Shown here piece by piece: positions 1 to 5,440 of a DNA stretch of 5,607 nt. Below the pieces are notes generated by a model. It worked only from the letters and a program-made list of their open reading frames with translations. It ran no database searches and had not been told where the DNA came from. This DNA comes from JANYCG01 sp031365665 (lineage in GTDB: Bacteria; Pseudomonadota; Gammaproteobacteria; Burkholderiales; Burkholderiaceae_C), in the NCBI GenBank assembly GCA_031365665.1, contig JANLYO010000077.1:1-5607 (forward strand), in the 5' to 3' direction. The position numbers and the translations under genes were made by a program. Within the stretch, counting starts at the first letter, position 1. Every line of letters starts with the position of its first letter.

Positions 1-488
1 GCATCACCGGCCAGTTTAAGTTTCAGGCCCAGCACGTTCATTTTGAGGTGTTGCCCAGGGGTCACGCCAAAAGGCGCAATACCGTTCAGCGCAATCGCCG
101 GGGAGGCGTCAAAGTCTTGTTGCGCAAGTGAGACCTCCACGCGGTCTTTGTACCCCAGCGCCACGCCGAAGCTGGTCAAACCGTAATCTTGGGTTTGCGC
201 CCGCGTGACAAAAGCCGACACGCCGATTTCGCCTTCGGTGGCGTTCGAGCCAATCACGGCCCAGGGCGTCAAGCCGCCACCGGCCGCCCCACTGATGGAA
301 CTGACGCCGCCTGTGAGCAGCAATTTGCCAGTTTCGGCACGGGCCACCGTTGCCCAGCCACTGGCAGCAAGCAGCGCCAGGGCCAGCGCGGCTGACATGG
401 CCTTATCCGCCAATTTGGCCGGGGCAGGTTTCGGGACGGTGGTCATATCGGCGCAGTGCGGGCCGAGGGTCGTTTTCGAATAGGTCAT
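1..488 (-). CDS. DUF3034 family exported protein (3' part missing)
   Basis: The frame is open from an ATG at 488 to the left edge (162 full codons, no stop), so the C-terminus lies outside the window. The mature part begins ETGKLLLTGGVSSI and continues with GAAGGGLTPWAVIG, VTRAQTQDYGL and GYKDRVEVSLAQQDFD, which I recognise as the conserved N-terminal blocks of the DUF3034 family. Those proteins have unknown function and a glycine-rich, alternating pattern that suggests an outer-membrane beta structure (inference). A signal peptide is visible at residues 31-51 (hydrophobic SAALALALLAASGW, then VARA before E52). The start is uncertain: the ATG at 488 gives a 30-residue pre-extension, while the ATGs at 446 and 398 give more usual signal peptides. 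None has a strong ribosome binding site, and 446 gives the best lysine-containing n-region. The family call is firm, the function unknown. Confidence 0.82.
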   Translation of the reverse strand, partial: MTYSKTTLGPHCADMTTVPKPAPAKLADKAMSAALALALLAASGWATVARAETGKLLLTGGVSSISGAAGGGLTPWAVIGSNATEGEIGVSAFVTRAQTQDYGLTSFGVALGYKDRVEVSLAQQDFDASPAIALNGIAPFGVTPGQHLKMNVLGLKLKLAGD

Positions 489-826
489 GGTTGCTAGCGT
501 GGGGCTGGGAGTCAAGCTTGTGGTGAACGGCCGCGCGGGCGCGCTGGGCAATAGGGAGGTACGCGCGGCTCAGGCGCTTGGATTCACAAATCGCGTAAAT
601 AACGTGAATACCGCGAGTAAGGCCAGCAACCGTCTCCCAGCAAAGTCAGAGGTTTAGTTTTTTAAATTATTGATTTAACAAATAAATTTGACTATATTTA
701 CGTCTAATTTATATTGTTTTATATAGCTTAATATTCAATAATTACGTGGCTTAAATGCTAATTTATCTTATCAATGGACTTTCAATTTATTTATTTCACT
801 CATTTTCACGCCCGTTATTGAACCCA
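489..826. other. Gene-free stretch with AT-rich island
   Basis: No coding sequence is supported here. Bases 489-650 are GC-rich like the neighbouring genes. Bases 655-826 are strikingly AT-rich: I count 26 G+C in the 140 bases 661-800 (about 19%). The stretch lies upstream of the DUF3034 gene and downstream of the hydrolase gene, both on the minus strand, so it should hold the DUF3034 promoter and the hydrolase transcript end. No hairpin followed by a T-run was seen. A short inverted repeat, ATTCAC at 582-587 with GTGAAT at 604-609 (16-base gap), could be an operator but could equally be chance. The AT-rich part may bind an H-NS-like silencer (inference). Confidence 0.6.
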
Positions 827-1795
827 TCATTTGACCGGTGAATAATTCACGGGTGTCCACAGGTAGCCCGTGCCGCCGTCTGCCCGCACGCGGCCAAGGC
901 CAGGAAAGGAGATATGCGCCACCGCCAGGATGTACTGCTCACGCGCGGCTTCAAGGTAAAAACCGGTTCGGGCGTCGGCTGCCGTGGCGCTGTCGGTGTC
1001 AAACTGGATCGCCACCTCAGGGCGCACAAATTGCACTGCGGCGACGTGCATCAGGTCGCCAAACACCAGCATCTTCTGGCCTTTGCTCTCAATCACAAAC
1101 ACGCTGTGCCCCGGTGTGTGACCGCGTGTGACCACGGCGCGGATGCCGCCCGACAGCTCGGTGGTGCCCTCATACGCCTGGAACTTGCCCGCACTCACGT
1201 ACGGGTTGAGCGAGGCCTGCGCGCCCTGGAAGAAACCCTTCATCGCTTCAGGCGCTTTGTCGAGGTTTTCTTTGGAGAGCCAGAAATCGGCGTCGGCTTT
1301 GTCGGCCCGCACGACGGCGTTGGGAAAGGACCGCGCAGTGCCGTTCATCAGGCCGCCCACATGGTCAGCATGCATGTGCGTCACATACACCTCATCGACC
1401 TGCTCGGGCGCGTAGCCAGAGGCTTTGAGGTTGTCCAGCAGGTTGCCCAGCGTGGGGCCGAAGAGTTTGGCGGCGCCCGTGTCGATCAAAATCAGCTTCG
1501 CGCCGGTGTTGATGAGAAACGCGTTGACCGAGGTCTCCAGCGGGCTCACCAAAGACTGCGCGGCCAGCGCGCGGTCAACTTCGCCCTCGGTGATTTTGGT
1601 CAATATTTTGTTGACCGGCAGCGCCACAGTGCCGTCCGACAAAGCGGTGATTTCATAGTCGCCCAGCATCATCCGGTAAAAACCGGGGCCGCTCTTTTTG
1701 ACCATGGGCGCGCCCGCGTGGGCAGTGGCGGCCAGCAAGAGGATGGAAAACGCCGTGATGGCGCGTTGCAAAAAGCCCCGAAAGACGACTGACAT
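827..1795 (-). CDS. Exported metallo-beta-lactamase-fold hydrolase, methyl parathion hydrolase-like
   Basis: The 322-residue protein begins with a signal peptide (residues 1-27, hydrophobic AFSILLLAATAHA before G28). The metallo-beta-lactamase signature THMHADH supplies H140, H142, D144 and H145. The remaining binuclear metal ligands are visible as H226 (RGHTPGH), D247 (FGDLMH) and H294 (AHISFPG). Sequence, length and spacing closely follow methyl parathion hydrolase as I remember it; all seven ligands match at an offset of 7-8 residues, and the aromatic pocket residues appear to match as F112, W172 and F189. The enzyme should therefore be a periplasmic di-metal hydrolase. The natural substrate is unknown: organophosphate triesters, lactones and aryl esters are all possible. 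The ATG at 1795 was chosen because AGGAGA lies 5 bases upstream (1801-1806) and the signal peptide begins there, although the frame stays open to 2338. It is transcribed divergently from the copper cassette. Confidence 0.88.
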   Translation of the reverse strand: MSVVFRGFLQRAITAFSILLLAATAHAGAPMVKKSGPGFYRMMLGDYEITALSDGTVALPVNKILTKITEGEVDRALAAQSLVSPLETSVNAFLINTGAKLILIDTGAAKLFGPTLGNLLDNLKASGYAPEQVDEVYVTHMHADHVGGLMNGTARSFPNAVVRADKADADFWLSKENLDKAPEAMKGFFQGAQASLNPYVSAGKFQAYEGTTELSGGIRAVVTRGHTPGHSVFVIESKGQKMLVFGDLMHVAAVQFVRPEVAIQFDTDSATAADARTGFYLEAAREQYILAVAHISFPGLGRVRADGGTGYLWTPVNYSPVK

Positions 1796-1833
1796 GACGA
1801 TCTCCTGAATGGGAAGTTGACAAAAGCTAAACC

Positions 1834-1842
1834 AATATACCA
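1834..1842 (-). promoter_or_regulatory. Candidate extended -10 promoter for the hydrolase gene
   Basis: On the minus strand this reads TGGTATATT, matching the extended -10 form TGn-TATAAT at all but one position. Transcription would start near 1827, giving a leader of about 32 bases that ends with the AGGAGA ribosome binding site at 1801-1806. No good -35 box is seen at the normal distance, which extended -10 promoters can tolerate. The assignment rests on this one motif. Confidence 0.35.
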
Positions 1843-1889
1843 AAGCTTGCGAGCCCGCGTGAGGATTGCGTTTTCTGCACGCCGCTAAA

Positions 1890-2297
1890 ATGGCGACCAT
1901 GCCCTGGATGCAACGCCTTCTCAACCTGCAAACCACTCGCGATGCCCGCCAGCTCACCCGCCTCGTGCTGGTGTGGTTTGTGTTGTCGCTGGGCGCGGCC
2001 ATCGCCTCGCCGCTGGTCAACCCGCAGTCCAGCGAGCTGATCTGCACGGGCACTGGCGTGATGAAAGTGCTGGTTAAAAATGCCGATGGCATTGCCGATG
2101 AAGGCGGCACGGAGCTTGCCAGCCGCATGCTGGATTGCCCCTTGTGCGCGACTGTCAGCGCGCCGCCGCCAATGGCCAAAATGGCGGCGCTACCGACGCG
2201 GCCGCTTCTCCACGTTCTCCCATCGATCCCGGCAGAGCGGCACATCGCCCGCACGGCGGCGCCCTTGATGGCGCACGCGCCTCCTGTTTTCTCCTGA
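1890..2297 (+). CDS. DUF2946 family exported protein, probably copper-linked
   Basis: This 135-residue protein has a hydrophobic N-terminal segment (residues 22-40, LTRLVLVWFVLSLGAAIAS) acting as a signal peptide or anchor. It then carries C52 (LICTGTG), KVLV at 59-62 and the motif LDCPLC with C83 and C86, followed by a proline/alanine-rich tail. The pattern of hydrophobic leader, ICTGTG, KVLV and DCPLC is what I recognise in DUF2946 proteins of Burkholderiales. These often lie beside copper-responsive TonB receptors, DUF1775 and PCuAC genes. The biochemical role is unknown; C83 and C86 are plausible Cu ligands or a redox pair (inference). The start is uncertain: ATGs at 1890, 1899 and 1908 and a TTG at 1866 are in frame, and none has a well-spaced ribosome binding site. 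It is the first gene of the putative cassette, 101 bases before the DUF1775 gene. Confidence 0.78.
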   Translation: MATMPWMQRLLNLQTTRDARQLTRLVLVWFVLSLGAAIASPLVNPQSSELICTGTGVMKVLVKNADGIADEGGTELASRMLDCPLCATVSAPPPMAKMAALPTRPLLHVLPSIPAERHIARTAAPLMAHAPPVFS

Positions 2298-2398
2298 AAA
2301 TTTACACCGTTTACGCCGCCTTTGACCGCGAGTGGCAAATCTCGAATTGCGATTCGCGAACAGGGGCAGCGCTTTCACATCGTGTCAGAAGCGTAATT

Positions 2399-2962
2399 TT
2401 GAAGACTCGTAGTGCTTATTTTTTGATAGCTATGTGTGGCCTGTTGATAAGGCCTGAAAGCGCATTTTCCCATGTGACTCTGGCCGAACCCGCTGCGCTG
2501 GCCAACACCGCTTACAAGGCCGCCTTGCAGGTCGGCCACGGTTGTGATGGCTCCCCCACCACCGCCATCACGGTGCAGTTGCCAGCAGGCTTTAGAGGGG
2601 CCAAACCGATGGTGCATGCGGGCTGGGTGGCGGCCACCCGAGAAGAGAAACTCGCCGCCCCCTACCCCAGGCATGGCAAAACCGTGACCCACGACGTGGT
2701 CGAAGTCACTTGGACAGCGTCTGCCAAAGGGTATTGGCTGGCAGACGCCCATTTTGATGAGTTTACGGTGCGCGGCACTTTGGCGGACACCCCTGGGCCG
2801 ATGTGGTTCAAGGTCTTGCAGACCTGCGAAACAGGCCGCAATGGGTGGATGGAGATACCCGCCAGCGGCATCTCAACGCACGGTTTGAAGACGCCAGCGG
2901 CGCTTTTGGAAGTGTTGCCGTCCGGCCCCGCCTCCACCTCGGCCTCGGCACATCAACATTGA
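2399..2962 (+). CDS. YcnI-like DUF1775 periplasmic copper-binding protein
   Basis: With a TTG start at 2399 the product is 187 residues: a signal peptide (K2, R4, hydrophobic AYFLIAMCGLLI) and, after SAFS, a mature protein starting at H25 (HVTLAEPAAL). Conserved DUF1775 blocks follow: YKAALQVGHGCDGSPTT (39-55), GAKPMVHAGW (67-76), HFDEFTVRGTLAD (118-130) and W150 in GWMEIPASG. Bacillus YcnI binds Cu through its processed N-terminal histidine (monohistidine brace) together with a conserved tryptophan; H25 and perhaps W150 would be the counterparts here (inference). The tail ends in AHQH. The start is unusual. The only in-frame ATG nearby (2432) would leave a 13-residue signal too short to work, so TTG at 2399, with AGAAG 7 bases upstream (2387-2391), is preferred. 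The DNA coding for the signal peptide resembles an interspersed repeat. It lies 42 bases before the PCuAC gene, suggesting one transcript. Confidence 0.85.
   Translation: MKTRSAYFLIAMCGLLIRPESAFSHVTLAEPAALANTAYKAALQVGHGCDGSPTTAITVQLPAGFRGAKPMVHAGWVAATREEKLAAPYPRHGKTVTHDVVEVTWTASAKGYWLADAHFDEFTVRGTLADTPGPMWFKVLQTCETGRNGWMEIPASGISTHGLKTPAALLEVLPSGPASTSASAHQH
2409..2470 (+). repeat. Possible Comamonadaceae interspersed repeat, copy 1, inside the 5' end of the DUF1775 gene
   Basis: The segment has an AGTGCT-like start, a T-run, GATAGCT (2425-2431), a hairpin of GGCCT (2438-2442) and AGGCC (2450-2454) around a 7-base loop, and then AAAGCGCATTTT. This order resembles the short palindromic repeats I recall between genes in Comamonadaceae genomes. 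A second degenerate copy, in the other orientation, seems to lie at 3603-3650. The two share about 19 of 40 aligned bases, with common blocks ATAGC, TGTG and GGCC. Here the repeat is translated and supplies most of a signal peptide. The identification is from memory and from one weak match. Confidence 0.4.
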
Positions 2963-3004
2963 ATTTATTCACCTATTTTTCAACTTCAATTATCAGAAAA
3001 CACC

Positions 3005-3490
3005 ATGAAATCATCACTTTATGCCCTGAAGGCCGGCCTTGCTTCGTTGCTGGTTTTGTGCGCTGGCGCGGCCCATGCGCAGACCGTCGAAGTCAAAAAT
3101 GCCTGGGTGCGCACCACCGTGCCGGGCCAAAAGGCCAGCGGCGCGTTCATGACCCTCACTGCCAAAGACGGCACACGGCTGGTCGGCGTCGCTTCGCCCG
3201 TCGCAGGCGTGGCCGAAATCCATGAAATGAAAATGGAAGGCGACATCATGAAAATGCGCGCCCTGCCCAATGGCCTGGAGCTGCCCGCAGGCAAGTCCGT
3301 CGAACTCAAACCCGGCGGTTTTCACGTGATGCTGATGGATTTGAAGGCCGCGCTGCCCAAGGACAGCACCATCCCGCTGACCCTGAGCTTCAAAGACGCC
3401 AAAGGTGTTGAAAGCAAGCTCGAGCTGAAATTGCCGGTGGCGGCGACGAGCCCCTCTGGCGCGGCGGATGCGCCGATGCACAAGCACTGA
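3005..3490 (+). CDS. PCuAC family periplasmic copper chaperone
   Basis: The 161-residue product carries a signal peptide (residues 1-25, cleavage after CAGAAHA) and a PCuAC domain beginning VEVKNAWVRTTVPGQ. The Cu(I) site is visible as H73 and M75 (EIHEMKM), M82/M84 (IMKMR) and H107 with M109 (GGFHVMLMDL), close to the family pattern H-x10-M ... HxM. The family carries Cu(I) in the periplasm and helps build the CuA or CuB centre of haem-copper oxidases, often with a Sco protein. The C-terminus has an extra histidine-rich end (MHKH), as does the preceding DUF1775 product (HQH); these may add weak metal binding (inference). No strong ribosome binding site is seen before the ATG at 3005. It is the last gene of the cassette. 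Confidence 0.92.
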   Translation: MKSSLYALKAGLASLLVLCAGAAHAQTVEVKNAWVRTTVPGQKASGAFMTLTAKDGTRLVGVASPVAGVAEIHEMKMEGDIMKMRALPNGLELPAGKSVELKPGGFHVMLMDLKAALPKDSTIPLTLSFKDAKGVESKLELKLPVAATSPSGAADAPMHKH

Positions 3491-3541
3491 GTGCGCCAAC
3501 CGTGACGCTCATCCATTGGCAATTAAATCAATCAAGATCAT

Positions 3542-3565
3542 TTTGTTAACATGGATATTAACAAA
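3542..3565. repeat. Perfect 8-base inverted repeat in the convergent spacer
   Basis: TTTGTTAA (3542-3549) and TTAACAAA (3558-3565) are exact inverse complements separated by 8 bases. An overlapping pair, GGCAATT (3518-3524) and AATTGCC (3564-3570), is also present. The AT-rich stem without a following T-run makes a poor intrinsic terminator. It could be a protein-binding palindrome or only a transcript-end structure after the PCuAC gene. Confidence 0.4.
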
Positions 3566-3602
3566 TTGCCTCAAAAAAACTGTGAATTTCAAACTCTGAT
3601 AC

Positions 3603-3650
3603 TTTTTTGGCCTATGGGCCACACAGATTAAGCACAGTATGCTATTTTAT
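3603..3650 (-). repeat. Possible Comamonadaceae interspersed repeat, copy 2
   Basis: Read on the minus strand, the segment runs AATAGC, then TGTGCTTAATCTGTG, then GGCC-CATA-GGCC (the palindrome at 3609-3620) and AAAAAA. This is the same order of blocks as the candidate repeat at 2409-2470. Just beside it, TGCTAT (3640-3645) and ATAGCA (3653-3658) form a second short hairpin around a 7-base loop. It lies between the ends of two convergent genes, the usual place for such repeats. Identification is from memory. Confidence 0.38.
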
Positions 3651-3701
3651 TTATAGCAAACAGATTTCGAAACGTTCCCGCCCAACGTCAGGCTGACCCC
3701 G

Positions 3702-4592
3702 TCACGGCTCCTTGAATTCCCGCAAAAAGCTGGCAAAACGCGGTTTGCCGCTGGGCGTCAGGTCGCGGTAGGTGTAGGTGACGGTGCTGCCAATGGCGGG
3801 CGGGGTTTTGCGCTGCTCGTCGCTGAAACCGGTGCCCAGGCGAAAACGCTGGCCGCCCTCGGTTTTGACTTCCAGCGCGCCCAACATGCCGTCAAATTTG
3901 CCTTTGCCCGCGATGTAGCCGACTACCTCGGCTTCGGCGTCGGCGACGGGCTTGAGTTTGAGCAGGGCGTCGCTTCGGCCCGTCACGTAGGGGCTGCTGG
4001 CGCGGTGCAACATCAGGCCTTCGCCGCCCGCGGCCACGACGCGTTTAAGCTCGGACTGCACGCCCTCCCTGGTGGGAATGCGCACCTGCACGGCGGGCTG
4101 CAGGCGGTCCCAGGCGGTGCCCCGGGTCAAGAGCCGGATGCGGTTGTAACGCGCGGTGAAGTCGCCCTCGCCGCCTGGCAGCTCGAACAGGATGTAGTTG
4201 ATCTGCTGCCAGTCGGCGTCCGCAGGCTGGCTTTTGCGCACCATGCCCGAGACTTCGTCAAACCGGCCGCGGCCCAACCACAATTCGCCATCCAGCGGTG
4301 TTTTGGGCAATTTGGCAAGGAACCACGCGGGGGCCGCAACCGGGCGGCCACTGCGGAATTTGAGCACGCTGCCGTCCCAAATGGCGCGCACGCCGTCGAG
4401 TTTTTCGCTCACCAGGTAGTCCGCCGGGTTGAATTTGGCGGGCGCGTTGGTGGCCAAAAGCAGGTCGGCACCGGTTTTGGCGGACACCGGGCGGGCGAAT
4501 CCACCGAGCCCGCCAAGGGCGCCCAGCGTTCCAAAGGTGAGCATCTTCAAGGCAAAACTGCGCCGAGGCAGGGACAGATTCGGTTTTTGCAC
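3702..4592 (-). CDS. ligE: Exported ATP-dependent DNA ligase, LigE type
   Basis: A 296-residue minimal ATP-dependent DNA ligase. Nucleotidyltransferase motifs are visible in order: motif I EKLDG with the adenylated lysine K64, the arginine-containing RSGRP (80-84), motif III LDGELW with E103, motif IIIa ILFELP (134-139), motif IV EGLML with E191, and motif V LLKLKP with K212 and K214. An OB-fold domain follows from about 218 to the end. There are no extra DNA-binding domains, as expected for LigE, which seals nicks and is exported in several Gram-negative bacteria. The N-terminus has twin arginines (R10, R11 in PRRSFALK), a glycine-rich hydrophobic stretch and PVSA before K39, resembling a Tat signal. 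The start is a GTG at 4592 with only a weak AAGAAG upstream. The frame is closed by a stop about 22 codons further up and has no ATG there. It is a single gene, divergent from rpsL. Confidence 0.9.
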   Translation of the reverse strand: MQKPNLSLPRRSFALKMLTFGTLGALGGLGGFARPVSAKTGADLLLATNAPAKFNPADYLVSEKLDGVRAIWDGSVLKFRSGRPVAAPAWFLAKLPKTPLDGELWLGRGRFDEVSGMVRKSQPADADWQQINYILFELPGGEGDFTARYNRIRLLTRGTAWDRLQPAVQVRIPTREGVQSELKRVVAAGGEGLMLHRASSPYVTGRSDALLKLKPVADAEAEVVGYIAGKGKFDGMLGALEVKTEGGQRFRLGTGFSDEQRKTPPAIGSTVTYTYRDLTPSGKPRFASFLREFKEP

Positions 4593-4694
4593 GGATTGGG
4601 CTTTCTTCTTGGTGATTTTGTGCTTGTCGTTTTGCAGCTTCAGAGGCGCAAGCTACTGTCGCGAGGATAAGCTGGCCATCCACTTGGCGCGGGC

Positions 4695-4723
4695 TTGCCG
4701 GGAAAAGGCCAGCCTGCTATACT
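4695..4723 (+). promoter_or_regulatory. Probable sigma-70-type promoter of the rpsL operon
   Basis: TTGCCG (4695-4700) and TATACT (4718-4723) are separated by the optimal 17 bases, and TGC directly before the -10 box gives an extended -10. Transcription would begin near 4730, leaving a leader of about 165 bases before rpsL. This is the best promoter in the window and fits the high expression expected of the str operon. Confidence 0.68.
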
Positions 4724-4729
4724 AGAAGG

Positions 4730-4894
4730 CTTTTCGGAATTTGCCGAGGGGTCGGGCGTTTGTCACAGTTTGTGGGCTCCAAGTGAGCGTTGAGTGAGCT
4801 TATTGTGCGCATTTTGTGAGTCACGCAAGTGCCTGAGTGAGTATTAATTTTCAGTCATTTTTACAGTTCCCCCGTTTAGGGACGTTTTTCAACA
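4730..4894 (+). promoter_or_regulatory. Long rpsL leader with TGAG repeats and a possibly hidden ribosome binding site
   Basis: About 165 bases of untranslated leader follow the predicted start. TGAGTGAG occurs twice (4791-4798 and 4834-4841), with single TGAG at 4784-4787 and 4817-4820. The only Shine-Dalgarno-like sequence, AGGGA (4878-4882), ends 12 bases before the ATG, further than usual. It can pair as GGGA with TCCC (4868-4871) across a 7-base loop. No coding sequence is seen. The leader may regulate S12 synthesis; its structure is inferred by eye. Confidence 0.45.
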
Positions 4895-5272
4895 ATGCCA
4901 ACCATCAACCAGCTCGTGCGTCAAGGCCGTGAGGTCGAGACCATCAAGTCGAAGAGTCCTGCGATGCAGAACTCTCCGCAGCGCCGGGGTGTGTGCACAC
5001 GTGTGTACACCACGACGCCCAAGAAGCCAAACTCGGCTTTGCGCAAAGTCGCCAAAGTTCGCCTGACGAATGGCTTCGAAGTCATCTCGTACATCGGCGG
5101 CGAAGGCCACAACCTGCAGGAACACAGCGTGGTGCTGGTTCGCGGCGGCCGTGTCAAAGACCTGCCCGGTGTGCGTTACCACATTGTGCGTGGTTCGCTC
5201 GACCTGCAAGGCGTGAAAGACCGCAAGCAGTCGCGCTCCAAGTACGGTGCGAAGAAACCAAAGGCCAAATAA
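4895..5272 (+). CDS. rpsL: 30S ribosomal protein S12
   Basis: Full-length S12 (125 residues), a core protein of the 30S decoding centre. The start PTINQLVR, the block [19 protein letters not shown] (39-57), [15 protein letters not shown] (64-78), [14 protein letters not shown] (87-100) and the basic KKPKAK tail are all diagnostic. K43 and K88 (counting Met1) are the unmutated residues at the two classic streptomycin-resistance positions, so the gene predicts a sensitive S12. D89 is the site methylthiolated by RimO in other bacteria. It is the first gene of the str operon, followed after 168 bases by rpsG. Confidence 0.99.
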
Positions 5273-5375
5273 GCCAAAAGTTCAAAGTCGTTTTAAAAGG
5301 TGTTTGTCTGCTGCGTGGCGCAGGAGATGAACGTAGTGGCCCAAAACACGAAATAGTTTGTGCCGGGTCGAGTAA

Positions 5376-5417
5376 GTGAGAAGTCTGTATGACTCTCGCG
5401 GTGTCTGCAAAGACGCC
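5376..5417 (+). promoter_or_regulatory. Two abutting hairpins before rpsG, candidate S7 translational operator
   Basis: Hairpin A pairs 5376-5385 with 5391-5399: nine pairs (one G-U), one bulged A at 5381 and loop TGTAT. Hairpin B starts at the very next base: GGTGTCT (5400-5406) pairs with AGACGCC (5411-5417), seven pairs with one G-U, closed by a GCAA tetraloop of the stable GNRA class. The two stems could stack end to end. They end 23 bases before the rpsG ATG, next to its ribosome binding site. In E. coli the S12-S7 spacer binds S7 for feedback control; the same role here is inferred from position and structure. A smaller hairpin, CTGCG-TGG-CGCAG (5311-5323), lies earlier in the spacer. 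Confidence 0.5.
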
Positions 5418-5440
5418 AACTGAAGCAAAGAGGTGAAAAC

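Noticed and set aside
914..1792. Long plus-strand open frame (292 codons) opposite the hydrolase gene
   Set aside because: It mirrors a strongly supported gene, is rich in His/Arg/Gly as antisense GC-rich frames are, and matches no family I know.
1817..1822. Perfect TTGACA on the plus strand before the DUF2946 gene
   Set aside because: No -10-like hexamer lies 16-18 bases downstream (the sequence there is CCAAAG), so no promoter was called.
1796..2338. In-frame minus-strand extension upstream of the hydrolase start, which would give a 503-residue protein
   Set aside because: The extension is antisense to the DUF2946 gene and has arginine-rich, low-complexity composition. A good ribosome binding site and a signal peptide mark 1795 as the start.
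2343..2356. Small hairpin CGAAT-TGCG-ATTCG between the DUF2946 and DUF1775 genes
   Set aside because: It has only five pairs and no T-run after it, so it is not a terminator. It may be chance.
3014..3499. Minus-strand frame exactly opposite the PCuAC gene
   Set aside because: It mirrors the PCuAC coding sequence, and its His-rich product is an antisense artefact.
3609..3620. GGCC-TATG-GGCC next to a six-T run as an intrinsic terminator for the PCuAC gene
   Set aside because: The T-run precedes the hairpin on the plus strand, and on the minus strand the hairpin is followed by A, so the order is wrong for termination in either direction.
4005..4670. Plus-strand open frame (221 codons) opposite the ligase gene
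   Set aside because: The ligase motifs on the other strand are complete. This frame has typical antisense composition and no recognisable domain.
4258..4683. Minus-strand frame overlapping the ligase start, beginning with an ATG at 4683
   Set aside because: The downstream part is the ligase gene in another frame. No domain or ribosome binding site supports it.
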